Origin: a bacterium
Lineage (GTDB): Bacteria; CSSED10-310; JAFGSJ01
NCBI GenBank assembly: GCA_016934675.1
Contig: JAFGSJ010000065.1
Location: 1-64,000 of the forward strand
Length of the DNA: 64,000 bases
Direction of reading: 5' to 3'
Below are positions 35,044 to 44,403 of the stretch, piece after piece. The notes beneath the pieces are model-generated. The model had not been told where the DNA came from, did not search any database, and was given only the letters and a program-made list of their open reading frames with translations. Positions within the stretch are counted from its first letter, which is position 1. Each line of letters opens with the position of its first letter. The position numbers and the translations under genes are program-made.

Positions 35044-37773
35044 TCAGAGCCCTTCGAGACGGCGCAGCACCCTGATCCCCTCCTCACGTCGCTCTGTTTT
35101 CAGCAAGAGTGCCCCGTACGCCCGTGTCGCTGTCTGGTCTTCGGGATGGTGGGCATAATACTGACCATAATCTTCAAGGGCTTCGGAGATCATGCCCATG
35201 ACCTGATAAAGCTGGGCCCGTTCCTTATAGACCACAACCAGCATGCCATCGTCCGGCTCGATCTGTAGGTAACGGGCCAAAGCCTGTTGACGATAACCCT
35301 TCTCGGCTAACACCCGGCCCTGCCACAACGATTTCAACTGACCGGAAGTCCGGATCACAATCTCACTGACGAGCAGATCAACGGTCCTGTAACTGAAAAC
35401 ACGTGTCTCGATGTTCGGAGTCATACGATCCAACGAGAAATAGAGCGAAAAGGAACCACACCTGTCATCTGCCCCGAAATCGGCACTACCGATCCGACCC
35501 GACGTCAGAACATGATGCCCCCGATACGTGCAGACATCGAAACTCAGAATGTTCTCGGCCCATCCCGGACCGGTCAGCTCAACTGTAAAAAGAACTTCAT
35601 AAAGCCCCGGCTCCAATGAGATATACGGACCAGACACTATATAATCGGGCGGGCCACTGCCCGCACGCGAGTTTCTGTTTACCGGATAACGATATTCCTC
35701 GTAGCTCTTGGGACCCTCGCAACAGGTTTGTTTCAACTCGATAATCGGCCCCGGACCGAATGAAACATCCCCTCCGGATAAACAGGTACCGAGGTCTGCA
35801 TTGATCAGGCCTGTCAAAAGAATCAGACCGAACAAGCTCATGCCGGCCCAGGATAAAAATGACCGTGACACCTGAGCTACAGACATGGCTACGACCTCCT
35901 CAGACAGATATGTCTGTATCCGGTCCCGGCATCCTGAAAATGAAGCGTTCTCTTTTGAACGGACCATGAGCCAGTTCAGGAACACCACACTGACGAGCCA
36001 TATACCGACCACAAAGTAATCATGCCGGATCGGTGAGATCAAAGTCGGAAACCATTGCGTGGTCTGGGTCGATTCGGTCAGTGAACTCAGCAGTTTGCTC
36101 CGACCGCTCTCCGAACCGATCCATAAATCGTAACCCACAAGTAAATGATAGGAAAACATGAGGGTTATCCAGAAAATGAGAGCATATGTCCAGAGAACGG
36201 TCTGTCTTTTTGGACGTGTGAGTATCAGAGCGATCAACTCAACCAGTAATGGAATGAGCACGACCATATAGCGTCCCATGGGTGCCCAACTCCCAAACCA
36301 TTTCAGGGTAAAACCACCTGCCGGTATGTAGACCGAAAGAAACATGGCCATCCAGAAAAACGCATCCGGACAACTTCGCCTGAATTTGAGATAGAGCCCC
36401 CCCAAAGCAAGCAGGAAAACAGGGGCATAGACCAGTATGCCATACTCCTGGTCGAACAGGAGCCCCCACATCCCATGACCGATAAAAGTATCCCATGACC
36501 AGATCGTATCCATCCCGATACTGGTGTAGGGTGCAGATGGTAACGGATTACCGTATAAAACCTGATAGAAAAGCATCAAACCGACCATCGATAAACAGTA
36601 TCCGCCCACAATCACCGTCCATGCCTTTATGTTGGACCAGTTCCTGACTACCAGGTCCAGTGCCAACAACAGTGCCAAGATGATAAAACGCTGCTGTAAC
36701 CAGGGTAAGGCTGCCAGGGAGATCATTACGAACACTGATGAACCACTCGTTAACGGTTTCCCGGTCACAATGACCCGATACACATAGGCACATAAAAGAG
36801 CAGCCGGTAATTCAGGGAAGACTTTGGCCGAATAAGGCAATAAGGGAGGAGCAAAACAAACAAGGACCCAGATATAATAAGCCCATGATGAGCCTTTCAG
36901 AACGGACCTGCTCAACAGAAATAGCTGGACCGCTAACAAAGCGGCACACATATTCATGAACAGGACCACGCCTCGATACCCCAGCAGATAATATGCCGGA
37001 GCGATCAGAAAGGCCAGGCCGACCGGATGCGTCGAATAACGAACCCCGCCCTGGCCTATCGATACATGTCGATCCAGAACACCGGGCATATACTCATTGT
37101 AATCCCGCTCGCAATAGTTGTTATGAACATCCAGATCGCCATCCTGCAATAGGCTCTGGGTGATCAGGAGATAATGCGGCTCATCACCGTTCAATCCGGG
37201 CAGATAACCCGAACAGTAGTAATATATCCCAAAGCTGATCACAAAGATTACCAGGCCCGACTTGATTGGCCCGGATGAAAACAGCCATGTGTTCACTGTC
37301 TGGAGGTAGAGCTCCAATCGCTTTCCGGCGATCAAGCCTGTAATAAGCCCGATATTCACCAGTACTGCCAGTACCGAAAAGAGAAACATGGTCATACTTA
37401 ATTCATTGCCCATCACCTGCACAACCCGTGAAATGCCGGTTAAAAATGGGCTGAATTGAAGAAGCATGACCAGGCCAAGACTCAAGGGCACGAACAGCCA
37501 GGAACACACCGACCGTGCAGATCGGACTGATAATCGAGCCCCACGACGCAAGACCCGCATAATCACACACCACAGCACGGTTACTGTCATCACCAAAAAT
37601 AACCCGCTGAGGACTAAATGATCGAAACCAGACCATGACCACAAACGCTGGTATTCGCACGGTATATCCTCGAGGGTCAGCGACGAAGTCCCCCAATTTG
37701 CACAATATGAAGCCAACCCACACAATGTCAGAATAACCCGTAACCCTGTCCGAAACCATGATTGACTGTCCAT
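35044..37773 (-). CDS. Large polytopic membrane protein, GT-C glycosyltransferase-like, with soluble C-terminus
   Basis: A 909-residue protein. About a dozen or more hydrophobic segments span residues 10-660. The loop after the fifth or sixth carries NGDEPHYLL, like the acidic catalytic motif in the first large loop of GT-C (PMT/ArnT-type) enzymes that use lipid-linked sugars. Residues about 680-820 are a non-membrane beta-rich domain (carbohydrate-binding-like), and about 820-909 contain TPR-like helices (ALARYLQIEPDDG, SEALEDYGQYYAHHPEDQ). Glycosyl transfer is inference from topology and the DE motif. No strong ribosome site is visible at the chosen ATG. It is divergent from the che operon. 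Confidence 0.7.
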   Translation of the reverse strand: MDSQSWFRTGLRVILTLCGLASYCANWGTSSLTLEDIPCEYQRLWSWSGFDHLVLSGLFLVMTVTVLWCVIMRVLRRGARLSVRSARSVCSWLFVPLSLGLVMLLQFSPFLTGISRVVQVMGNELSMTMFLFSVLAVLVNIGLITGLIAGKRLELYLQTVNTWLFSSGPIKSGLVIFVISFGIYYYCSGYLPGLNGDEPHYLLITQSLLQDGDLDVHNNYCERDYNEYMPGVLDRHVSIGQGGVRYSTHPVGLAFLIAPAYYLLGYRGVVLFMNMCAALLAVQLFLLSRSVLKGSSWAYYIWVLVCFAPPLLPYSAKVFPELPAALLCAYVYRVIVTGKPLTSGSSVFVMISLAALPWLQQRFIILALLLALDLVVRNWSNIKAWTVIVGGYCLSMVGLMLFYQVLYGNPLPSAPYTSIGMDTIWSWDTFIGHGMWGLLFDQEYGILVYAPVFLLALGGLYLKFRRSCPDAFFWMAMFLSVYIPAGGFTLKWFGSWAPMGRYMVVLIPLLVELIALILTRPKRQTVLWTYALIFWITLMFSYHLLVGYDLWIGSESGRSKLLSSLTESTQTTQWFPTLISPIRHDYFVVGIWLVSVVFLNWLMVRSKENASFSGCRDRIQTYLSEEVVAMSVAQVSRSFLSWAGMSLFGLILLTGLINADLGTCLSGGDVSFGPGPIIELKQTCCEGPKSYEEYRYPVNRNSRAGSGPPDYIVSGPYISLEPGLYEVLFTVELTGPGWAENILSFDVCTYRGHHVLTSGRIGSADFGADDRCGSFSLYFSLDRMTPNIETRVFSYRTVDLLVSEIVIRTSGQLKSLWQGRVLAEKGYRQQALARYLQIEPDDGMLVVVYKERAQLYQVMGMISEALEDYGQYYAHHPEDQTATRAYGALLLKTERREEGIRVLRRLEGL

Positions 37774-37886
37774 ACTTATGCACTCACTGTGATCAGTTGC
37801 ATTGTCATCAAAAAAAATGACACTTACCTAGATGTTCTCACCTGTATAACAGAGAAGAGTCATTCGATCAAGCAGATTCTCAAATC

Positions 37887-37908
37887 TTCAGGACTGATAC
37901 GTCCTGAA
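37887..37908. promoter_or_regulatory. Perfect inverted repeat (8-6-8) upstream of the che promoter, candidate operator
   Basis: TTCAGGAC, six bases, GTCCTGAA. It ends five bases before the -35 of the che operon and also lies upstream of the divergent GT-C-like gene, so it could serve either. Confidence 0.5.
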
Positions 37909-37913
37909 ACTCA

Positions 37914-37942
37914 TTGACAAGCAGAGCCCGATTTGATATTGT
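37914..37942 (+). promoter_or_regulatory. Promoter of the che operon
   Basis: TTGACA (37914-37919), 17 bases, TATTGT (37937-37942), about 70 bases before the first gene. Confidence 0.65.
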
Positions 37943-38015
37943 AGTGAGTATCAAGTGACTCAATCATAGTGAGACACAACAAGTTTTGGAGAAAGGGTCT
38001 GGTTCCTTGTCATTG

Positions 38016-38597
38016 ATGGACCAGGAACAAAACATTGAACATGGAGATCGGCAGTTGGACAATATTTTGAAATCAGATGAAATTCTCGAGAAGCTCAAAG
38101 CGCTGAAGGCACGTGATCAGCAAGTTCAGGTTGATGAGGACACGCTCCAGATCATCATTGTTCTTCTCGGCGAGACGATTTATGCTCTTCCGGCCGAACA
38201 TGCCTTCGAGATAGGGAGTAACAGCAGGATTTACCCGGTACCCGGAACACCGGATTATGTGAGAGGTGTTCAGAATTTGCGCGGTGATATTGCCACTGTT
38301 CTATGCTTGAGATCATTGATGCAACTGGCCAGGGATGAACTTGTTCAGGCAAAGCGGGTTGTCTACTGTCAGATCGAGGGAAATGTCATTGGTTTTTTGG
38401 TGGATAATGTCGAGGATGTCGTGGATTTCCCGGTCAGTGGCATTAAAAAGACCATGGTCACTCTTGATAAATACAAGAAAGATGTTGTTCAGGGTGAATT
38501 GACCTTTAATGATCAATTGGTCCTGCTCCTCAATGTTCATTCATTATATGAAAAGGCGCTGAGCGGTTTATCTGCCTCGACCGGGACCAGCAAGTAG
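38016..38597 (+). CDS. cheW: CheW-type chemosensory coupling protein
   Basis: A 193-residue CheW: a short N-terminal helix region, then the double-barrel fold at about 45-185 with the family core YPVPGTPDYVRGVQNLRGDIATV and VIGFLVDNVEDVVDFP (shown as separate segments). It links receptors to CheA. The start is uncertain: the ATG at 38016 lacks a ribosome site, and in-frame TTG codons at 38007 and 37986 are possible, the former lying nine bases behind AAAGGG. First gene of the operon. Confidence 0.88.
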   Translation: MDQEQNIEHGDRQLDNILKSDEILEKLKALKARDQQVQVDEDTLQIIIVLLGETIYALPAEHAFEIGSNSRIYPVPGTPDYVRGVQNLRGDIATVLCLRSLMQLARDELVQAKRVVYCQIEGNVIGFLVDNVEDVVDFPVSGIKKTMVTLDKYKKDVVQGELTFNDQLVLLLNVHSLYEKALSGLSASTGTSK

Positions 38598-38683
38598 GGC
38601 TGGCTACAAATCATCATCAGGGGAGTTACCCGTTTTATGTGTAAAGGATTGTGCATTCAATAGGACGGGAGAAAGAATGCGCC

Positions 38684-39175
38684 ATGATTGAACAGACTGA
38701 CAGCAATATCTCTCTGCTGCAGAAAGCAACCGAGCACAACGAGCACGAACATGTTCTGGCGGTCATGCTTTTCCGGATTGGAGTACATAATTTTGCTCTT
38801 GATGCTGAACAAATTCACGAAATGTCTTTTGTGCCGGAAAGTCTCGATATCGATCGTAGAAACCCTGATCAAGTGCTGATTTATTATGACTTGACCGTTT
38901 TTTCCATGTTCCATCTGTTACGAGAAAAGGTCGACAGTATTATCAAACCGAGGCTGGTAAAATTCATGAGTGCTGGTAACGAGTATGGTCTGATCATTGA
39001 GGAACCCCATTCCTTTTCACGGGTCAATCTCGATGACCTGTATGCCATGCCGACCTTGATCAATAATTTTCGGGGTAATATGGTCCTGTGGGGTTTCTTT
39101 TTTCAGTCAGAGACGATCAACTTTCTGGTAGATTTACATCGTTTACCCAGTATGGGCAGTCTCAAAAGAAAATAG
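38684..39175 (+). CDS. Divergent CheW-like protein
   Basis: A 163-residue protein with weak but recognisable CheW architecture: LAVMLFRIGVHNFALDAEQI at the start of the fold, YGLIIEE where CheW has GLLVDE, and a final INFLVDLHRLP. The middle of the fold lacks the usual PGxPxxxxGxxNLRG segment, so receptor or CheA contacts must differ. A second, degenerate CheW is also seen in Frz (FrzB) and a second CheW in Wsp systems. The ATG at 38684 is preferred; a GTG at 38651 is possible. Confidence 0.65.
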   Translation: MIEQTDSNISLLQKATEHNEHEHVLAVMLFRIGVHNFALDAEQIHEMSFVPESLDIDRRNPDQVLIYYDLTVFSMFHLLREKVDSIIKPRLVKFMSAGNEYGLIIEEPHSFSRVNLDDLYAMPTLINNFRGNMVLWGFFFQSETINFLVDLHRLPSMGSLKRK

Positions 39176-39198
39176 TCAGAGAGTAGTGGAGGCATTTC

Positions 39199-40287
39199 AT
39201 GTCTGAGCACACGGACAAGCAGGAAACGGAACTCGAGGCTGGCCCGATCAAAATCCTGATTGTAGATGATTCTCCGATCAGCCGCGATATTTTGGAAGCG
39301 ATCATCAAGTCAGATTCTGGATTGACGATAGTCGGTTTTGCGGAAAACGGTCGTGAATCGATCGGGGCCGTCGAACGGCTCAAACCGGATATCGTAACCA
39401 TGGACCTGAATATGCCGATCATGAATGGATTCGAGGCCATCGAGAACATCATGGCCTTCACTCCCACGCCCATATTGGTCGTGACTACTCTGGAAATCAA
39501 TCAGGACCCGCGTCTGGCATTTGACGCTTTAGCAGTCGGAGCACTCGATATTATCAACCGGCCTTCATTGCCGGAGACAGGTGATGTACTTGAAGATGAT
39601 ATCTGTCGTGAATTCATTAATAAGTTGAAACTGTTAGCCCACGTAAAAGTAATCACTCATATAAAGGGAAAAAGATTTCAGCGTCGCACTCCGGATATTG
39701 CGAGCAGTAAGGAGGTCAGTCAGAAGATCGTGGTCATAGCCTCATCAACGGGCGGTCCCAAAGCCCTGAAAGTAATCATCAGCAGCTTACCGTCCGATTT
39801 CTCCGCCGCAGTGGTTGTGGTCCAACACATGTCCGATGGTTTTATCCCTGGTCTGGTCCAATGGCTCAAATCTTCTGCCCTGGTCGATGTCAAACAGGCG
39901 GAAGAAGGGGATCGACTCCAAGCAGGCCGAGTCTATGTCGCCCCAACCGGCTATCATCTGAAAATAGATAAACTGGGGCGGCTCCTGATGGTAGACCTGC
40001 CTCCGGTCGCCGGATTGAAACCGTGCGCCGATATTCTGTTCGAATCCGCCGCCCGGCTCTATGGACCGAGAACGTTGGGCGTCATTTTGACAGGGATGGG
40101 TCAGGACGGGACCAAGGGTTGTGCTTTTATCAAGGAATTTGGCGGGCGAGTCATTGCTCAAGATACAGAAACAAGTGTGATCGCCAGCATGCCTCACAGT
40201 GCCTTCCTTGCTGGTCATGTTGATTGCGTCAAACCTCTGGGAGCAGTTGCTGATGAAATCCAACATCAGCTCCTGACTATGAAATGA
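39199..40287 (+). CDS. cheB: CheB-type receiver/protein-glutamate methylesterase
   Basis: A 362-residue enzyme that removes methyl groups from receptor glutamates. The receiver is at about 12-130 (ILIVDDSPISRDIL, phospho-Asp in MDLNMPIMNG). The methylesterase domain is at about 170-355 with the catalytic Ser in ASSTGGPKAL, His in VVQHMSDGF and Asp in LTGMGQDG. GGAGG precedes the ATG. It overlaps cheR by four bases (ATGA). Confidence 0.95.
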   Translation: MSEHTDKQETELEAGPIKILIVDDSPISRDILEAIIKSDSGLTIVGFAENGRESIGAVERLKPDIVTMDLNMPIMNGFEAIENIMAFTPTPILVVTTLEINQDPRLAFDALAVGALDIINRPSLPETGDVLEDDICREFINKLKLLAHVKVITHIKGKRFQRRTPDIASSKEVSQKIVVIASSTGGPKALKVIISSLPSDFSAAVVVVQHMSDGFIPGLVQWLKSSALVDVKQAEEGDRLQAGRVYVAPTGYHLKIDKLGRLLMVDLPPVAGLKPCADILFESAARLYGPRTLGVILTGMGQDGTKGCAFIKEFGGRVIAQDTETSVIASMPHSAFLAGHVDCVKPLGAVADEIQHQLLTMK

Positions 40288-41879
40288 GTCATTTTCTTAC
40301 ATCATCTCAAATTCAGCCAGTCCTTTCTCAGACTGAATTCGCACTCTTCCAGAAAGTATTGACCGCCCGGAGTGGGATCGATATCAACGAGGACCGCAAA
40401 AAATCTCTGACCTATGCGGTCAATAAACGAAAAAAGGCTATCGGACTCGAAACTGCGGCCGAGTATTACCAATTTCTTATGCAAGAGGGACCGTACAAAA
40501 CAGAGTTACATAATTTGATTAATGAAATCACTATCAAAGAAACGTATTTTTATCGTCACCCCCTGCATTTTGATGTTCTGAAAAAGGACGTCTTGCCAGA
40601 ATTGATCTCACGTAAAACCGCTTCAGGCCAGACCATCAGGATTTGGAGCGCAGGCTGTTCCACGGGCGAAGAAACATACACACTAGCCATGGCCTGTTAT
40701 GAATTGGGATTGAGTAAACGGGAGCACTGTGAAATAGTCGGGAGTGATATCGATAATCAGGCCATTGCTCAGGCCCGTAAAGCTGTCTATTCAAACCGTT
40801 CGATCCGTGTGCGACACGAAGAACTGCAGCCATATATTGTCCCGGTCAGCAAAGACAGTTTTTGTCTCCAGGATGAAATTCGCAGGATACCCCGTTTTTT
40901 TGTGCATAATCTTTTGAATACGGATAATTCACCTTTTCTGCGTAATCCTTTGGATATTATCTTTTGCCGCAATGTGCTCATATATTTTCAGGATGAACTC
41001 ATCGACAGGCTGTTGGATTTTTTCTTTCGTATACTCGAGCCGCGAGGTGTGTTGTTCCTGGGCGGCACTGAGACCTTGAATCTCTATGAGCATCGTTTTG
41101 CTGACGTCCTGTTGCATAATACATTTTATTACCGCAAGGAACGAGGGATACGGACAACCGGTAAAATGTTTGCGATAAAAGCGCCGATTAGTCCCGAACC
41201 GGTGAAGGTTGAAAGCCCAGTCGACAAATGGGCTCCGGTCGAAGAGATGACGGGTCCAATCGAAACTGATCTGGTTTCGGTCACTGCATCAGGGACGAGC
41301 ACTGCTTTAATCGAACAAACTCCCGAGGGTTCGGGTCAGGACCGTTTTGCTCAGATTTTGACTCAGGCCACACAGGCACTTGTACAGGAAAACTTTCAGG
41401 AGTCAAAGGCGATTCTCGAGACTATTCTCGCGGTCGACCCGAATAATCTCAATGCTCAGATATTGCTGAGTGAAGTTGTCATGAACCTGGGTGATTATCC
41501 ATCAACCATTGCCTATTGCATGAATATTCAGAAGATTGATCCACTCAATCCTGATGTTTACTATATTTTGGGTTGTATTTTGAAAAAGGAAAAGGATGAT
41601 CAGGCTGCTCTCGATTATTTTCGGCGGGCCATGTATCTCAATCCGGATTTGGCCATGGCCCACTTTTCTCTGGCCAACATTTTTCGTGATCAGGCTGATC
41701 TGAAAAACGCCCGGCGGTCATATGTCAATGCCATCAAAGCTTTGAAAAAATATGGTGAAGACGATATAATCAAATTTGCCAGCGGTTTTCGACGCTATAT
41801 TTTAATCCGGACCTGTGAGCGGAACATCGGCCAGATCGATGCTCTCGAACCAGGTCTATCTATCGGGGAGAACAAATAG
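40284..41879 (+). CDS. cheR: CheR-type methyltransferase with C-terminal TPR domain
   Basis: A 531-residue protein. Residues about 10-290 form CheR, which methylates receptor glutamates with S-adenosylmethionine (WSAGCSTGEETYTLAM, FCRNVLIYF, LFLGGTETL). A linker of about 50 residues follows, then TPRs at about 350-510 (NPDVYYILGCILKKEKDDQAALDYFRRAMYLNPD, in successive helices). CheR-TPR fusions are characteristic of FrzF and WspC, where the TPR tunes methylation. It overlaps cheB and is one base from cheA. Confidence 0.93.
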   Translation: MSHFLTSSQIQPVLSQTEFALFQKVLTARSGIDINEDRKKSLTYAVNKRKKAIGLETAAEYYQFLMQEGPYKTELHNLINEITIKETYFYRHPLHFDVLKKDVLPELISRKTASGQTIRIWSAGCSTGEETYTLAMACYELGLSKREHCEIVGSDIDNQAIAQARKAVYSNRSIRVRHEELQPYIVPVSKDSFCLQDEIRRIPRFFVHNLLNTDNSPFLRNPLDIIFCRNVLIYFQDELIDRLLDFFFRILEPRGVLFLGGTETLNLYEHRFADVLLHNTFYYRKERGIRTTGKMFAIKAPISPEPVKVESPVDKWAPVEEMTGPIETDLVSVTASGTSTALIEQTPEGSGQDRFAQILTQATQALVQENFQESKAILETILAVDPNNLNAQILLSEVVMNLGDYPSTIAYCMNIQKIDPLNPDVYYILGCILKKEKDDQAALDYFRRAMYLNPDLAMAHFSLANIFRDQADLKNARRSYVNAIKALKKYGEDDIIKFASGFRRYILIRTCERNIGQIDALEPGLSIGENK

Positions 41880-41880
41880 T

Positions 41881-44277
41881 ATGGCATTTGACCGAATGGC
41901 ATTTGTGAAGAAGTTCAGTATAGAAGCCCGCGAGCACATCGAAAAGATCACAAACGGCCTGATGGAACTCGAAAAGAACCCCCAGAATGCGGAAATACTG
42001 AACGAAATATTCCGTTCAGCCCATACGCTCAAAGGTTCGGCCAGAATGCTCAAACTACTCGATATTAATCAGGTTGCCCACAAGATGGAAGACCTGCTCG
42101 GACTGGTCAAAGAAGGGAAGCTGACCCTGAACGCGGAGATAACAGACCTCTTGTTAGAGAATTGTGATGTGATTGATGAATGTCTGTCCGCGGCAGTCGA
42201 GGAAAGGTCTGCGAATGAGAACATCGAGCAGCAGGTGGAGCAGCTTGAAAAGGCATTGAGAGGCGAGCAGTTTCAGTTGAAAGCGACCAAAAAGGCCGCT
42301 ACGAAGCCAGCAGTTACGTCTGCCGAGCCCCCAAAGGCAGGCGATACAGCCCCGACATCTTCTCCTGCCTCGAAGGCACCTGTTCCGGAGACTCCCAAAA
42401 CTGTTGTTCCGCAACCCGGGCCGGAGAAAAAAGAAGTTGATCAAGCCGGGACAACGAGTGTGCCAACCGATCTGCCTGATCTTCCCCGTGCTTCTGAACC
42501 CGAAAAAGGTAAAACCGCGAAGGCACAGCCCAAGATCGAGACTAAATCCCTGGTAGACGATACCATTCGGATATCCACAGTTCGATTGGACAATTTGATC
42601 AAGGTCCTGGGTGAAATTGTGCTCGATCGGGCGAAACAAGACCAGCGCGTTCGCGAGATGAATCAGGTTTTCACTGAGGCCAAGGCTTTGCAGGAGACTA
42701 TTAAAACAGTGGGGATCGAGCACCAGACTAATGGCCTGGGCAGGTTGTTTGACAATATGAACAGCACGGTCTCGAATCTGGTCGAAGCATCCGGCAGGCT
42801 CTTTCAAAAATTCAGGGACGATTTTTTCCATTCCCAGACGTTCGTTGATCAGATCAAGGATGATGTCCTCGCCCTGCGTATGATCCCGATCTCGACTATT
42901 TTCAATACCTATCAGCGTACGGTCCGGGGCCTGGCCAGGGAATTCGGGAAAAAAATCAATCTCGAAATAATTGGCGAAACGACAGAGCTCGATAAGAAGA
43001 TGATTGAGGACTTGAACGATCCGCTGGTCCATCTGATCCGCAATGCGATCGACCACGGTATCGAGGAACCTGAGGAACGCGTCGGCAAGGGAAAGAGTGA
43101 AACCGGCCTGATCAGATTGTCTGCCCGCCAGGGTCGGGGAACGATTATTATCGAGATCGAAGATGATGGTCGCGGTATCGACCTCGATCGGATAAAAGAC
43201 ACGGCGCTCAGGAAAAAGATCGCAACAGCCGAAGAGCTTGCCGAACTGTCGCGAGAACGACTGCTCGAGTTGCTATTCATGCCCGGTTTCAGCACCAGTC
43301 GGATCATCACTGATATTTCCGGTCGTGGTGTTGGTCTGGATGTGGTCAAACGAAATGTGGAAGATAAACTCAAAGGTACGGTCCAGATCACGCCCCGTCA
43401 GGGTTACGGGACACTCTTTACCATTAGCCTGCCCATAACCCTGACCACGACCCAGGCCCTGGTCATCAAAATCTCGGGGCAACGTTTCGTCATCCCTTAT
43501 AGTTACGTTGAAGAGACACACTATCGTTCACCCAAGGACATCATCAAGGTCGTCGACAAAACCGCGATTAATGTCCGGGATAAAATATTACCGCTCGTGT
43601 TTCTGGGCCGGGTCCTCAACTTGCCTGATTTCAAGGAAATAACCGATGAGGTTATTACCACGGTCATCCTGCGTTCAAACCAGGACCGCATGGTCTTTAT
43701 CGTTGATGAAATCATCGATGAACAGGAAATTGTCATTAAACCCATGGGCAGTGTTCTCCATAAAGTCGCCAACTTGTCCGGCTTTACGATCCTGGGCGAT
43801 GGTGAAATCGTCTCGATCCTGCATGTTCCCGATCTGATTCTCTCGGCCCGTTTGCTTGCGGAAGCCGTCCCGGCCCATTTACGCAAACTGAAAAAGAAAA
43901 TCGAAAAGCAACGCATTCTTGTGGTTGATGACTCACTCAATACGCGTGAAGTGGAAAAGAACATACTGGAAGCCCATGATTATGAAGTCGAGGTGGCGGT
44001 CGATGGTCAAGACGCCTTTGAAATCGCTGATCAGAAAGAATTTGATCTGGTGGTGACGGATATTGAAATGCCCAGAATGAACGGTTTCGAGTTGACGAAA
44101 CGCCTCCGGAATCATGAACGTTATAAGAACACACCCATTATTATCGTCACCTCTCGGGACAAAGAAGAAGACAAACGGAAGGGTATCGAGATCGGAGCGG
44201 ATGCATATATCACCAAGAGCGCCTTCGATGAGAACAATCTGATTGATACGATTGAAACATTGATCGGACCGGTTTGA
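41881..44277 (+). CDS. cheA: CheA-type histidine kinase with C-terminal receiver
   Basis: A 798-residue hybrid kinase. HPt domain at 1-105 with phospho-His 48 in RSAHTLKGSARM; no P2 domain but a Pro/Ala/Lys-rich linker at about 135-225; dimerisation helices about 230-320; ATPase domain about 325-505 (HLIRNAIDHGIE, DDGRGID, DISGRGVGLDVV); CheW-like P5 about 510-650; receiver about 665-798 (VVDDSLNTREV, VTDIEMPRMNG, VTSRDKEED). CheA with a fused receiver and no P2 is the FrzE/WspE arrangement. GGGGAG precedes the ATG at 41881. Confidence 0.95.
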   Translation: MAFDRMAFVKKFSIEAREHIEKITNGLMELEKNPQNAEILNEIFRSAHTLKGSARMLKLLDINQVAHKMEDLLGLVKEGKLTLNAEITDLLLENCDVIDECLSAAVEERSANENIEQQVEQLEKALRGEQFQLKATKKAATKPAVTSAEPPKAGDTAPTSSPASKAPVPETPKTVVPQPGPEKKEVDQAGTTSVPTDLPDLPRASEPEKGKTAKAQPKIETKSLVDDTIRISTVRLDNLIKVLGEIVLDRAKQDQRVREMNQVFTEAKALQETIKTVGIEHQTNGLGRLFDNMNSTVSNLVEASGRLFQKFRDDFFHSQTFVDQIKDDVLALRMIPISTIFNTYQRTVRGLAREFGKKINLEIIGETTELDKKMIEDLNDPLVHLIRNAIDHGIEEPEERVGKGKSETGLIRLSARQGRGTIIIEIEDDGRGIDLDRIKDTALRKKIATAEELAELSRERLLELLFMPGFSTSRIITDISGRGVGLDVVKRNVEDKLKGTVQITPRQGYGTLFTISLPITLTTTQALVIKISGQRFVIPYSYVEETHYRSPKDIIKVVDKTAINVRDKILPLVFLGRVLNLPDFKEITDEVITTVILRSNQDRMVFIVDEIIDEQEIVIKPMGSVLHKVANLSGFTILGDGEIVSILHVPDLILSARLLAEAVPAHLRKLKKKIEKQRILVVDDSLNTREVEKNILEAHDYEVEVAVDGQDAFEIADQKEFDLVVTDIEMPRMNGFELTKRLRNHERYKNTPIIIVTSRDKEEDKRKGIEIGADAYITKSAFDENNLIDTIETLIGPV

Positions 44278-44403
44278 CACATTTCATTGTTACACCAAGA
44301 CGGCGAACAACCCGGAATCGGTTGAGAGATCGGTATAATTGCCAAGATCGGATATGTGCCGGTCCTGTTTACAAGGAAACATCAACAATGGGCAGGTGAA
44401 ACT

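Noticed and set aside
42154-43056. Minus-strand open frame of 300 codons
   Set aside because: Lies wholly antisense to cheA. Long antisense frames arise here because codon bias leaves few reverse-strand stops.
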